Below, one piece after another: positions 55,167-63,731 of a stretch of DNA of 64,000 nt. The DNA lies in assembly GCF_000379985.1 (NCBI RefSeq), contig NZ_KB904122.1, positions 229 to 64,228 of the forward strand. Reading direction: 5' to 3'. The first letter of the stretch is position 1; each line of letters starts with the position of its first letter. This stretch comes from Streptococcus caballi DSM 19004. GTDB taxonomy: Bacteria; Bacillota; Bacilli; Lactobacillales; Streptococcaceae. Under the pieces are notes generated by a model. That model saw only the letters and a list, made by a program, of their open reading frames with translations. It was not told where the DNA came from and ran no database searches. A program made the position numbers and the translations under genes.

Positions 55167-57626
55167 ATGTCTAACATTCAAAATATGTCCCTTGAGGACA
55201 TCATGGGAGAGCGTTTTGGTCGCTACTCCAAATACATCATTCAAGAGCGGGCGCTGCCCGACATTCGTGACGGACTCAAACCCGTTCAGCGTCGCATTCT
55301 TTATTCTATGAATAAGGATGGCAATACCTTTGAAAAGGGCTTCCGTAAGTCTGCCAAATCTGTCGGTAACGTCATGGGGAACTTTCACCCTCACGGTGAT
55401 AGCTCCATCTACGACGCTATGGTCCGTATGTCACAGGATTGGAAGAATCGTGAAACCCTGATTGAAATGCACGGGAACAACGGTTCCATGGACGGTGACC
55501 CAGCTGCTGCCATGCGTTATACCGAGGCTCGCCTCTCAGAAATTGCTGGTTACCTGCTTCAAGACATTGACAAAAACACTGTGCCTTGGGCTTGGAACTT
55601 TGACGATACGGAGAAGGAGCCAACGGTTCTGCCAGCTGCCTTTCCGAACCTTCTGGTCAACGGTGCCACAGGGATTTCCGCTGGTTATGCGACGGACATT
55701 CCGCCCCATAATTTGGCTGAAGTCATTGATGCGGTGGTCTACATGATTGACCATCCCTCTGCCAAGGTGGAAAAACTCATGGAATTCTTGCCTGGGCCAG
55801 ATTTTCCAACGGGAGCCATTATCCAAGGTAAGAATGAAATCAAGAAAGCCTACGAGACTGGTAAGGGACGCGTGGTTGTCCGTTCCCGCACAGACATGGA
55901 AGAGCTTCGCGGCGGCAAAAAACAAATTATTGTCACCGAAATTCCTTATGAGGTCAACAAGGCGGTACTAGTCAAGAAGATTGACGACGTGCGTGTCAAT
56001 AACAAGGTGCCTGGCATTGCAGAAGTGCGAGACGAGTCAGACCGAGATGGTCTGCGCATTGCCATTGAGCTCAAAAAGGACGCTGACGAAAAGACGGTTC
56101 TCAATTACCTGTTGAAATACACTGACCTCCAAGTTAACTACAACTTCAATATGGTGGCCATCGACAACTACACGCCTCGTCAAGTGGGAATTGTCCCTAT
56201 GTTGACCAGTTACATTGCCCACCGTAAGGACATCATTGTTGCACGCTCTAAGTTTGACAAGGAAAAGGCAGAAAAACGTCTTCATATTGTTGAAGGACTC
56301 ATCCGCGTTTTGTCGATTTTGGATGAAGTCATCGCCCTTATCCGTGCGTCTGAAAATAAGGCTGACGCTAAGGAAAATTTGAAAGTAAGTTATGACTTTA
56401 CTGAGGAGCAGGCCGAAGCTATTGTGACCTTGCAACTTTATCGTTTGACTAATACCGACATCATTACCTTGGAAAATGAAGAAGCTGAGCTGCGCGACCG
56501 CATCACGACTCTCAAGGCCATTATTGGCGATGAGCGTACTATGTATAATGTCATGAAACGTGAACTGCGTGAGGTCAAGAAAAAGTTCGCTAATCCGCGT
56601 CGTTCAGAATTGCAAGATCACGCCCAAACGATTGAGATTGACACTGCTAGCCTTATCGTTGAAGAGGATACCTTTGTCAGCGTGACTCGCGGCGGTTACA
56701 TCAAACGTACCAGCCCACGTTCTTTCAATTCTTCAACGGTAGAAGAAGTTGGCAAACGTGACGATGACGACCTTATCTTTGTCCAGCAGGCTAAGACCAC
56801 CCAGCACTTACTGCTCTTTACCAATCTGGGCAATGCCATCTATCGTCCAGTACATGAAATTACAGATATTCGTTGGAAAGACATCGGAGAGCATTTGTCA
56901 CAAAGTCTAGTCAATTTTGCTTCTAACGAAGAAATTTTATATGCTGAGTTGGTTGATGATTTTGGTAGTCAGACTTATTTTGCGGTGACCAGACTTGGTC
57001 AAATCAAACGCTTCGAGCGTAAGGAGCTCACTCCTTGGCGCACTTACAAATCCAAGTCCAACAAGTATGCTAAACTCAAAAATGATGAGGACCGTGTCGT
57101 AACTGTGTCACCGATTATCATGCAAGATGTGATGATTATTACGGAGAATGGCTACGCTCTGCGTTTTAACATTGACGAAGTCCAAGTTGTCGGTGCTAAG
57201 GCGGCAGGGGTTAAGGCTATCAACCTTAAGGCTGATGATGTTGTGCGGGTAGCCTTCATTGCCAGCACAGATAGTTTCTATCTGTTGACTCAGCGCGGTA
57301 GTATCAAACGTGTCGCTATGGATGTCATTCCTGTGACCAGCCGTGCCAACCGTGGGCTGCAAGTTCTGCGTGATCTCAAGACAAAACCACACCGGGTGTT
57401 TGTGTCAGGACCAGTTCAGGCAGCAAGTGACCAAGCAAATCTTGATCTCTTCAGCACAGTAGTAGAAGATACAGACCAACTTGAGACTCTGCAGGTCATT
57501 TCAAACACAGGCAAAACCTATGACGTCATCCTAGAAGATCTGAGCTTGTCCGAACGCACCAGCAATGGCAGCTTCATTTCAGATTCTATCTCAGACGAGG
57601 GTGTCTTCTCAGCCAAAATCAAGTAA
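55167..57626 (+). CDS. parC: DNA topoisomerase IV subunit A
   Basis: The 819-residue subunit cuts and rejoins DNA. It shows ERALPDIRDGLKPVQRRILYSM, FHPHGDSSIYDAMVRMSQDW (with the Ser-x3-Asp quinolone-contact sites as HGDSSIYDA), the AAAMRYTEARLS active Tyr, and six C-terminal beta-propeller blades (for example GYIKRTSPRSF, GQIKRFERKEL, GSIKRVAMDV). Ser and Asp at the usual quinolone-resistance positions look wild-type. Confidence 0.96.
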   Translation: MSNIQNMSLEDIMGERFGRYSKYIIQERALPDIRDGLKPVQRRILYSMNKDGNTFEKGFRKSAKSVGNVMGNFHPHGDSSIYDAMVRMSQDWKNRETLIEMHGNNGSMDGDPAAAMRYTEARLSEIAGYLLQDIDKNTVPWAWNFDDTEKEPTVLPAAFPNLLVNGATGISAGYATDIPPHNLAEVIDAVVYMIDHPSAKVEKLMEFLPGPDFPTGAIIQGKNEIKKAYETGKGRVVVRSRTDMEELRGGKKQIIVTEIPYEVNKAVLVKKIDDVRVNNKVPGIAEVRDESDRDGLRIAIELKKDADEKTVLNYLLKYTDLQVNYNFNMVAIDNYTPRQVGIVPMLTSYIAHRKDIIVARSKFDKEKAEKRLHIVEGLIRVLSILDEVIALIRASENKADAKENLKVSYDFTEEQAEAIVTLQLYRLTNTDIITLENEEAELRDRITTLKAIIGDERTMYNVMKRELREVKKKFANPRRSELQDHAQTIEIDTASLIVEEDTFVSVTRGGYIKRTSPRSFNSSTVEEVGKRDDDDLIFVQQAKTTQHLLLFTNLGNAIYRPVHEITDIRWKDIGEHLSQSLVNFASNEEILYAELVDDFGSQTYFAVTRLGQIKRFERKELTPWRTYKSKSNKYAKLKNDEDRVVTVSPIIMQDVMIITENGYALRFNIDEVQVVGAKAAGVKAINLKADDVVRVAFIASTDSFYLLTQRGSIKRVAMDVIPVTSRANRGLQVLRDLKTKPHRVFVSGPVQAASDQANLDLFSTVVEDTDQLETLQVISNTGKTYDVILEDLSLSERTSNGSFISDSISDEGVFSAKIK

Positions 57627-57688
57627 ATTTTTCTGAAAACCAAAGCTTGCTTGACGATTTTCGAGCTGTCTTTGCATTCATAGATGTG

Positions 57689-57709
57689 AAAAGAGGAGAC
57701 GCTCTTTTT
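57689..57709 (+). terminator. Terminator after parC
   Basis: AAAAGAG pairs with CTCTTTT around GAGACG. Confidence 0.6.
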
Positions 57710-57747
57710 ACTTTAGAGTAAATTTTCAGAATTTTATGAAAAGTACT

Positions 57748-57775
57748 TGAAAAAATCATAAAAAAGCGTACAATA
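57748..57775 (+). promoter_or_regulatory. Promoter of ilvE
   Basis: TTGAAA (57748-57753), 16 bases, TACAAT (57770-57775), 28 bases upstream of the start codon. No T-box or other leader element is seen. Confidence 0.65.
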
Positions 57776-57803
57776 GAAAAAAACGAAGAAAGAGGAATTT
57801 GAC

Positions 57804-58826
57804 ATGACAGTTGATTTAGATTGGGAAAATTTGGGATTTACTTATCGCAAACTTCCATTTCGTTACATTTCATACTATAAAGACGGCAAGTGGGATGACG
57901 GACAATTAACAGAAGATGCAACACTTCACATTTCGGAAGCATCGCCAGCGCTCCACTATGGACAAGAAGCTTTTGAAGGATTGAAAGCTTACCGTACTAA
58001 GGATGGTTCAGTCCAACTTTTTCGCCCCAATATGAATGCCGAACGCCTGCAACGCACGGCAGATCGCCTCTTGATGCCGCAAGTGCCAACAGACAAGTTT
58101 ATTGATGCTTGTAAACAAGTTGTGCGCGCCAATGAAGAATACGTTCCACCATATGGCACAGGTGCTACACTATATCTCCGTCCTTTGTTGATCGGGGTTG
58201 GTGATGTTATCGGTGTTCACCCAGCAGATGAATATATTTTTACCATCTTTGCAATGCCAGTTGGTAACTACTTCAAAGGTGGTTTAGCACCAACTAACTT
58301 CCTCATTCAAGATGAATACGACCGTGCTGCACCTCATGGTACAGGTGCTGCCAAAGTTGGTGGGAACTATGCAGCAAGCTTACTTCCAGGACAGGTTGCT
58401 CACGACCGCCAATTCTCAGACGTTATTTACCTCGATCCAGCTACTCATACCAAAATTGAAGAAGTGGGGTCAGCTAACTTCTTTGGTATCACTAAAGATA
58501 ATGAGTTTATCACACCGCTCAGCCCATCTATCTTACCATCAATTACGAAATATTCATTGCTTTATCTAGCTGAACATCGTTTTGGCATGAAAGCTATTCA
58601 AGGCGATGTGAAATTGGATGAATTAGATAAATTCGTTGAAGCAGGGGCTTGCGGAACGGCAGCAGTTATCTCACCAATTGGTGGTGTTCAGCATGGAAAT
58701 GATTTTCACGTCTTTTTCAGTGAAACAGAGGTTGGTCCAGTCACACGCAAACTCTATGATGAATTAACCGGCATTCAATTCGGTGATATTAAAGCCCCAG
58801 AAGGTTGGATTTATAAAGTTGACTAA
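57804..58826 (+). CDS. ilvE: Branched-chain amino acid aminotransferase
   Basis: The 340-residue PLP enzyme of fold type IV does the last step of Leu, Ile and Val synthesis. It shows HYGQEAFEGLKAYR, LFRPNMNAERL, GTGAAKVGGNYAASL (Lys Schiff base), EEVGSANFFGI and GACGTAAVISPIGG. Length and motifs match the family. It follows parC, as in several streptococci. SD AGAGGAA. Confidence 0.95.
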   Translation: MTVDLDWENLGFTYRKLPFRYISYYKDGKWDDGQLTEDATLHISEASPALHYGQEAFEGLKAYRTKDGSVQLFRPNMNAERLQRTADRLLMPQVPTDKFIDACKQVVRANEEYVPPYGTGATLYLRPLLIGVGDVIGVHPADEYIFTIFAMPVGNYFKGGLAPTNFLIQDEYDRAAPHGTGAAKVGGNYAASLLPGQVAHDRQFSDVIYLDPATHTKIEEVGSANFFGITKDNEFITPLSPSILPSITKYSLLYLAEHRFGMKAIQGDVKLDELDKFVEAGACGTAAVISPIGGVQHGNDFHVFFSETEVGPVTRKLYDELTGIQFGDIKAPEGWIYKVD

Positions 58827-58832
58827 AAATCA

Positions 58833-58857
58833 AAGCTTGCTCTTGCAAGCTTTTTTA
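58833..58857 (+). terminator. Terminator of ilvE
   Basis: AAAGCTTGC pairs with GCAAGCTTT around TCTT, followed by TTT. Confidence 0.85.
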
Positions 58858-58891
58858 ATTTTCGGTAAAATGGTACAAGTGAGGTGAAGGA

Positions 58892-59122
58892 ATGAGTAAA
58901 AAAGATAAAAAGATTGAAATTCAGCTAGTAGACAGCAAAGTGACTGTCAACAATATGGCCATTGATGGCTTTCAATTGGTTCTTGGTAAACGAACAATTG
59001 GTAATGTAGCAGAATTGGATAATAAATTTGCAGTGGTTAAAGATGGTAATGTAGAAGCCTTTTACAAAACTATGGATGCTGCAATTGAAAGTATTATTGA
59101 AAATTTCAACTTAAATCATTAA
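58892..59122 (+). CDS. DUF2969 family protein
   Basis: The 76-residue protein starts MSKKDKKIEIQLVDSKV and has GFQLVLGKRTIGNVAELDNKFAVV, the whole-length pattern of DUF2969, a small lactic-acid-bacterial family without known function. SD GAGGTGAAGGA. It stands between ilvE and the tRNA cluster. Confidence 0.85.
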   Translation: MSKKDKKIEIQLVDSKVTVNNMAIDGFQLVLGKRTIGNVAELDNKFAVVKDGNVEAFYKTMDAAIESIIENFNLNH

Positions 59123-59140
59123 GAAATTATTGAAAAAGTC

Positions 59141-59169
59141 TTGCAGGTTGACAAAAACTATGCTAAAAT
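59141..59169 (+). promoter_or_regulatory. Promoter of tRNA-Tyr/tRNA-Gln
   Basis: TTGCAG (59141-59146), 17 bases, extended -10 TGCTAAAAT (59161-59169), directly upstream of tRNA-Tyr. Confidence 0.65.
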
Positions 59170-59184
59170 AGTTTTTGTTGTTGA

Positions 59185-59265
59185 GGAAGGGTAGCGAAGA
59201 GGCTAAACGCGGCGGACTGTAAATCCGCTCCTTCGGGTTCGGGGGTTCGAATCCCTCCCCTTCCA
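59185..59265 (+). tRNA. tRNA-Tyr (GTA anticodon)
   Basis: Acceptor GGAAGGG pairs with CCCTTCC, discriminator A. Anticodon loop CTGTAAA gives GTA. It has a long variable arm, as in tyrosine tRNAs, and a normal GGTTCGAAT T loop. CCA is not encoded. Confidence 0.95.
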
Positions 59266-59297
59266 GCTCAGAATATTCTTATTCTGATTAATATCTT

Positions 59298-59369
59298 TGG
59301 GGTATAGCCAAGCGGTAAGGCAAGGGACTTTGACTCCCTCATGCGTTGGTTCGAATCCAGCTACCCCAG
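59298..59369 (+). tRNA. tRNA-Gln (TTG anticodon)
   Basis: Acceptor TGGGGTA pairs with TACCCCA, discriminator G. The anticodon loop ACTTTGACT gives TTG. It lies 32 bases after tRNA-Tyr, so they share a transcript. CCA is not encoded. Confidence 0.94.
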
Positions 59370-59454
59370 TCAAAGGTATCAGACGAAAGTTTGACACCGT
59401 CAAAGATAAGAATTGTTGTCGTTGCGGGTTACCTTGAAAAAATATATTGTTATC

Positions 59455-59479
59455 AAAAGCTAGCCCTAAGCTAGCTTTT
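59455..59479 (+). terminator. Hairpin just upstream of the rpsA ribosome-binding site
   Basis: AAAAGCTAGC (59455-59464) pairs perfectly with GCTAGCTTTT (59470-59479), loop CCTAA. It could end the tRNA transcript, or act as an rpsA leader structure since the SD GGAGG begins just after it. Confidence 0.65.
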
Positions 59480-59497
59480 GTTGGAGGATTTTTTAGA

Positions 59498-60700
59498 ATG
59501 AATGAATTTGAAGATTTGCTAAACAGTGTTAGCGAAGTAAACCCTGGTGATGTAGTCACTGCGGAGGTTTTAACAGTTGATAACGGTCAAGCAAACGTTG
59601 TTATTGAAGGAACTGGTGTTGAAGGTGTTTTGACACTTCGTGAATTGACTAACGATCGTGATGCTGACATCAATGATTTTGTTAAACCTGGCGATACTGT
59701 TGAAGTGCTTGTTCTTCGTCAAGTTGTAGGTAAAGATACTGATACAGTAACTTTCCTTGTCTCTAAAAAACGCTTGGAAGCTCGCAAAGCCTGGGATAAA
59801 CTTGTTGGTCGTGAAGGTGAAGTTGTTACTGTTAAAGGCACTCGTGCTGTAAAAGGTGGTCTTTCAGTCGAATTTGAAGGACTTCGTGGATTCATCCCAG
59901 CTTCAATGATCGATACACGTTTTGTTCGTAACACCGAAAAATTTGTTGGTCAAGAGTTCGAAGCTAAAATCAAAGAAGTTGACCCAGCTGAAAATCGCTT
60001 CATCCTTTCACGTCGTGAAGTTGTTGAAGAAAAAGCAGCAGAGGCTCGTAAAGAAGTCTTTTCTAAACTTGAAGAAGGTGCTATCGTAACTGGTACGGTT
60101 GCACGTTTGACAAGTTTTGGAGCTTTCATCGACCTTGGTGGTGTTGATGGGCTTGTTCACGTGACTGAATTATCCCATGAGCGTAATGTTTCACCAAAAT
60201 CTGTTGTTTCAGTTGGTGATGAAGTAGAAGTTAAAGTTCTTTCAATTGACGAAGAAGCTGGTCGCGTATCACTTTCTCTTAAAGCAACAACACCTGGACC
60301 TTGGGATGGTGTGGAGCAAAAACTTGCTGCTGGCGATGTTGTTGAAGGTAAAGTTAAACGTTTGACTGACTTTGGTGCATTTGTTGAAGTATTGCCTAGT
60401 ATTGACGGACTTGTTCACATCTCACAAATCTCACACAAACGTGTCGAAAATCCAAAAGATGTTCTTACAGTGGGTCAAGATGTAACTGTTAAAGTTCTTG
60501 ATGTAAATGCTGCTGATGAACGTGTATCACTTTCAATCAAAGCTCTTGAAGAACGTCCAGCACAAGCTGAAGGTGATAAGGAAGAAAAACGTCAATCTCG
60601 TTCTCGTCGTCCACGTCGTCAAGAAAAACGTGACTATGAGCTTCCAGAAACACAAACTGGTTTCTCTATGGCTGATTTGTTCGGAGATATTGAATTGTAA
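59498..60700 (+). CDS. rpsA: 30S ribosomal protein S1 (four S1 domains)
   Basis: The 400-residue protein has four S1 OB-fold repeats, seen as GDVVTAEVLTVDNGQANVVIEG, the GLRGFIPAS block, then GTVARLTSFGAFIDLGGVDGLVHVTEL and GKVKRLTDFGAFVEVLPSIDGLVHIS. An Arg/Lys-rich linker (SRSRRPRRQEKRD) leads to FSMADLFGDIEL. Streptococcal S1 is shorter than the six-domain E. coli protein. Start ATG 59498 has GGAGG eleven bases upstream. S1 binds mRNA and aids initiation. Confidence 0.95.
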   Translation: MNEFEDLLNSVSEVNPGDVVTAEVLTVDNGQANVVIEGTGVEGVLTLRELTNDRDADINDFVKPGDTVEVLVLRQVVGKDTDTVTFLVSKKRLEARKAWDKLVGREGEVVTVKGTRAVKGGLSVEFEGLRGFIPASMIDTRFVRNTEKFVGQEFEAKIKEVDPAENRFILSRREVVEEKAAEARKEVFSKLEEGAIVTGTVARLTSFGAFIDLGGVDGLVHVTELSHERNVSPKSVVSVGDEVEVKVLSIDEEAGRVSLSLKATTPGPWDGVEQKLAAGDVVEGKVKRLTDFGAFVEVLPSIDGLVHISQISHKRVENPKDVLTVGQDVTVKVLDVNAADERVSLSIKALEERPAQAEGDKEEKRQSRSRRPRRQEKRDYELPETQTGFSMADLFGDIEL

Positions 60701-60707
60701 TATGATA

Positions 60708-60736
60708 AAAAGATTTGCATTTGGCGAATCTTTTTT
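60708..60736 (+). terminator. Terminator of rpsA
   Basis: AAAAGATTTGC pairs with GCGAATCTTTT (one G-U) around ATTTG, then T. Confidence 0.75.
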
Positions 60737-60764
60737 GTTTCTTGCTGGGAAAGTATGATATAAT
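60735..60764 (+). promoter_or_regulatory. Promoter of tRNA-Arg
   Basis: TTGTTT (60735-60740), 18 bases, extended -10 TGATATAAT (60756-60764), 16 bases before the tRNA. Confidence 0.55.
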
Positions 60765-60780
60765 GGTATATGGACTTTCC

Positions 60781-60852
60781 CCATCCTTAGTGTAATGGAT
60801 ATCACGTAAGATTCCGGTTCTTGAAATGGGGGTTCGATTCCCTCAGGATGGA
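60781..60852 (+). tRNA. tRNA-Arg (CCG anticodon)
   Basis: Acceptor CCATCCT pairs with AGGATGG, discriminator A at 60852. The anticodon stem TAAGA/TCTTG encloses TTCCGGT, anticodon CCG, reading CGG. T stem GGGGG/CCCTC holds TTCGATT. CCA is not encoded. A strong terminator follows. Confidence 0.9.
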
Positions 60853-60863
60853 TAAAATATAGC

Positions 60864-60890
60864 AAAAACCCTTGAATTACAAGGGTTTTT
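60864..60890 (+). terminator. Terminator of tRNA-Arg
   Basis: AAAAACCCTTG pairs with CAAGGGTTTTT around AATTA. Confidence 0.85.
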
Positions 60891-61163
60891 GTTGTACTTG
60901 AATGCTGTTTATCTAAAATGCGTCTAAATATTTTATTGCCTGTTTCAATTAAAAATTTCCGATAAGTTTTAGGATTGATTAAGTCTGGTTTATTATAATA
61001 TTGTCCAATAATAAAAAGAGGTAACTAGGATGCAAGCTATTGTCTTTTCATTTCTATTATTGGTATAGATTATTTGAGTTCTCACCCTGTGGGTTATTGC
61101 CTGTTTAGCCGAAGATTTTTAACGGCAAATTAACGGTTTGGAAAGCACTCAGTCAATCTTAAA

Positions 61164-61331
61164 ATGTTCCCAATAAAGACAAGACGCCAAGAAGTGTTTC
61201 TCTATCTGAGAGACTTGGAAATGATCAATCTGCCAATTCTGATTCTGGGTCAGCCTAACAGTAATTTATATCATTTGCTATCAAGAGATAGCATGCACAG
61301 CTTCAGCAAATTAATTAAATACCTAGTTTAA
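61164..61331 (+). CDS. Possible small ORF of 55 residues upstream of ciaR
   Basis: An ATG frame reads MFPIKTRRQEVFLYLRDL and ends SMHSFSKLIKYLV. It has no clear SD and is unlike any protein I know, including the CiaX peptide found upstream of ciaR in other streptococci. It may be chance or a remnant. The rest of the about 480-base gap from 60891 to 61370 holds no recognisable gene or RNA. Confidence 0.2.
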   Translation: MFPIKTRRQEVFLYLRDLEMINLPILILGQPNSNLYHLLSRDSMHSFSKLIKYLV

Positions 61332-61343
61332 AAAAACTGGTCG

Positions 61344-61352
61344 TGTTATAAT
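61344..61352 (+). promoter_or_regulatory. Extended -10 promoter of ciaRH
   Basis: TGTTATAAT lies 19 bases upstream of the ciaR start. The -35 is poor, as is common with an extended -10. Confidence 0.6.
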
Positions 61353-61370
61353 AGGTGGGAGGAGAAGATA

Positions 61371-62051
61371 ATGATTAAGATATTATTAGTAGAAGATGAT
61401 TTGAGTTTATCAAATTCGGTTTTCGATTTTTTGGATGATTTTGCGGATGTGATGCAAGTTTTCGATGGAGATGAAGGGCTCTACGAAGCAGAGAGTGGTG
61501 TCTATGATTTGATTTTGTTAGATTTGATGCTGCCAGAGAAAAATGGTTTTCAAGTCCTCAAGGAATTACGAGAAAAAGGTATTTCAACTCCTGTCTTAAT
61601 CATGACAGCCAAGGAAGGACTTGATGATAAAGGACATGGTTTTGAGTTAGGAGCTGATGACTATCTAACAAAACCTTTCTATCTAGAAGAGTTGAAGATG
61701 CGTATTCAGGCTCTCTTGAAGCGTTCTGGGAAGTATAATGATAATGTGCTGACTTTTGGTGATATCAAGGTCGACACGTCAACAAATACCAGCTACATCG
61801 GCAATCAGCCTGTTGAATTACTTGGTAAGGAATTTGATTTGTTAGTTTACTTCTTGCAGAATCAAAATGTTATCCTGCCTAAGTCGCAAATTTTTGATCG
61901 TATCTGGGGATTCGACAGTGATACTACCATTTCAGTCGTTGAAGTCTATGTTTCAAAAATTCGTAAAAAACTTAAGGGAACAAGCTTTGCTGAAAATCTA
62001 CAAACGTTGCGTAGTGTGGGGTATATTCTGAAAAATGTCGACTCTGAGTAA
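61371..62051 (+). CDS. ciaR: Response regulator CiaR
   Basis: The 226-residue OmpR/PhoB-type regulator has a receiver domain with phosphoacceptor Asp in [15 protein letters not shown] and an effector domain ending [32 protein letters not shown]. Sequence and context (ciaH, then convergent rpsT and coaA) identify CiaR, which controls small RNAs, stress tolerance, competence and bacteriocin genes in streptococci. It overlaps ciaH by 17 bases. Confidence 0.93.
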   Translation: MIKILLVEDDLSLSNSVFDFLDDFADVMQVFDGDEGLYEAESGVYDLILLDLMLPEKNGFQVLKELREKGISTPVLIMTAKEGLDDKGHGFELGADDYLTKPFYLEELKMRIQALLKRSGKYNDNVLTFGDIKVDTSTNTSYIGNQPVELLGKEFDLLVYFLQNQNVILPKSQIFDRIWGFDSDTTISVVEVYVSKIRKKLKGTSFAENLQTLRSVGYILKNVDSE

Positions 62052-63336
62052 GTTAAATCAAAAATTCTGGTCTGATAATTTCTCTCAATTTTTCCATTTT
62101 TTTGCTATCTTCACAGGCATTTTCGTTGCCATGACAGTTATCATTTTGCAGATTATGCGCTATGGTGTTTATTCGTCAGTTGATAGTAATTTGAAAAACA
62201 TTTCATCCCATGCCCAGGATTACGCTGAGATGGTTATGACAAAGAGTTTAATCAATGACTTTATGCTTGAAAAGGATAGTTCTGCGAAGGGGAAGAATTT
62301 AGATCAGCCTTCGGCTAATACTAACTTTGTTCTTTACAGTTCAAATGGCACAATCTTGAATGATGTTAATGATTTTCTCAATTTGGATCAGTCTGCAGTA
62401 GATACAAAGCACTTGAATTCAATTCAAGATGAATCTATTGCTAATATCTATAATCAGGTTGAACGTTATAGAACCATAACGATAAAGGTTAAAAGCAAGA
62501 TTTACCCAACAATTGCTTATTTGAAAGTGATTGTTAACGTAGAGCAACTAGCAGGAGCTAATCAGCGCTATGAAAAGATTATCATCGTGGTTATGAGCCT
62601 CTTTTGGATTTTATCAGTTGGTGCCAGCGTTTACTTGGCGAACTGGAGTCGGCGTCCAATTTTGGAAAGCTATGAAAAGCAGAAGTTTTTTGTTGAGAAT
62701 GCCAGCCATGAGTTGCGTACACCGCTTGCTGTTTTACAAAACAGACTGGAAGCTCTCTTCCGCAAACCTAATGAAACTATTCTGGAAAATAGTGAAAACA
62801 TCGCATCCAGTCTGGAAGAAGTGCGCAACATGCGCATTTTGACGACTAATCTGTTAAATCTTGCCAGACGAGATGACGGCATGACACCAGAAATTGTCAG
62901 TATTCGGTCCAGTGAAATTGATGACATTTTCAGTAATTATGAAATGATTGCTGAAGAAAGTGGTAAGATTTTTCATGCTCATAATGAAATTACCAGGGAA
63001 ATTAAATCAGATAAAACCCTGCTCAAACAGTTGATGACGATTTTATTTGATAATGCTCTTAAGTACACAGATTCAGACGGGGTCATTGATTTCACTGTTA
63101 AATGCAATGATAAGAATCTTTATCTTATTATTGCGGATAACGGCCCTGGTATCAAAGACGAGGACAAGCGAAAGATTTTTGACCGCTTTTATCGTATAGA
63201 CAAAGCCAGAACCAGACAGATGGGAGGGTTTGGATTAGGTTTGTCTTTGGCACAACAGATTGTCCACTCTTTGAAGGGAACCATCACTGTCAGAGATAAT
63301 CATCCCAAGGGGACAATTTTTGAGATAAAATTATAA
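62035..63336 (+). CDS. ciaH: Sensor histidine kinase CiaH
   Basis: The 433-residue kinase has two membrane helices (about 22-45 and 182-203) around a 135-residue extracytoplasmic sensor. The cytoplasmic part has the H box [18 protein letters not shown] box [14 protein letters not shown]1 [10 protein letters not shown] box IFDRFYRID and G2 [14 protein letters not shown]. Its signal is not known. The start overlaps the end of ciaR, so the two are co-translated. Confidence 0.93.
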   Translation: MSTLSKLNQKFWSDNFSQFFHFFAIFTGIFVAMTVIILQIMRYGVYSSVDSNLKNISSHAQDYAEMVMTKSLINDFMLEKDSSAKGKNLDQPSANTNFVLYSSNGTILNDVNDFLNLDQSAVDTKHLNSIQDESIANIYNQVERYRTITIKVKSKIYPTIAYLKVIVNVEQLAGANQRYEKIIIVVMSLFWILSVGASVYLANWSRRPILESYEKQKFFVENASHELRTPLAVLQNRLEALFRKPNETILENSENIASSLEEVRNMRILTTNLLNLARRDDGMTPEIVSIRSSEIDDIFSNYEMIAEESGKIFHAHNEITREIKSDKTLLKQLMTILFDNALKYTDSDGVIDFTVKCNDKNLYLIIADNGPGIKDEDKRKIFDRFYRIDKARTRQMGGFGLGLSLAQQIVHSLKGTITVRDNHPKGTIFEIKL

Positions 63337-63368
63337 AGCAGAGCTCAGTTTTAGTAGCTCTGCTTTTT
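63335..63368 (+). terminator. Terminator of ciaRH
   Basis: AAAGCAGAGCT pairs with AGCTCTGCTTT around a ten-base loop, then TTT. Confidence 0.82.
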
Positions 63369-63391
63369 ATTATTATGTAAATTTAGGCAAA

Positions 63392-63415
63392 GAAAAAAAC
63401 TCCCGCTGGAGTTTT
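63392..63415 (-). terminator. Terminator of rpsT
   Basis: AAAACTCC and GGAGTTTT pair around CGCT; read on the minus strand the A run becomes the T tail. Confidence 0.78.
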
Positions 63416-63429
63416 CATTGGTTTATTGA

Positions 63430-63663
63430 TTAGCCAAGTTTAGCAGCAAGACGTGCTTTGTCGCGGCTTGCTTTATTTGAGTGAATCAAACCTTTAGAAG
63501 CGGCTTTGTCGATGCTTGAAGAAGCAGCGCGGAAAAGTTCTTCAGACGGGTTAGCTTCAAAAGCCTTGATAGCAGAACGCATAGCTGATTTTTGTGCTGA
63601 ATTTTTTTCGTTTTGTCTAACGTTAAGTTCAGCGCGCTTGATAGCTGATTTAATATTTGCCAA
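63430..63663 (-). CDS. rpsT: 30S ribosomal protein S20
   Basis: The 77-residue basic protein [20 protein letters not shown] onward matches S20, which binds 16S rRNA early in assembly. Start TTG 63663 directly precedes ANIKS, the conserved start, with GGAGG eight bases upstream; five extra upstream codons from an ATG overlap the SD and are not used. S20 genes often start with TTG, which is tied to autoregulation in E. coli. Confidence 0.94.
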   Translation of the reverse strand: MANIKSAIKRAELNVRQNEKNSAQKSAMRSAIKAFEANPSEELFRAASSSIDKAASKGLIHSNKASRDKARLAAKLG

Positions 63664-63731
63664 TGTTTTCACCTCCAAATTAATCTAACTACACCATTAT
63701 ATAGAATTTATCTCTATTTGGCAAGCTTTTA

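Noticed and set aside
59203-59559. A 118-residue minus-strand frame across the tRNAs
   Set aside because: It is a shadow of tRNA-Tyr, tRNA-Gln and the rpsA start; not a gene.
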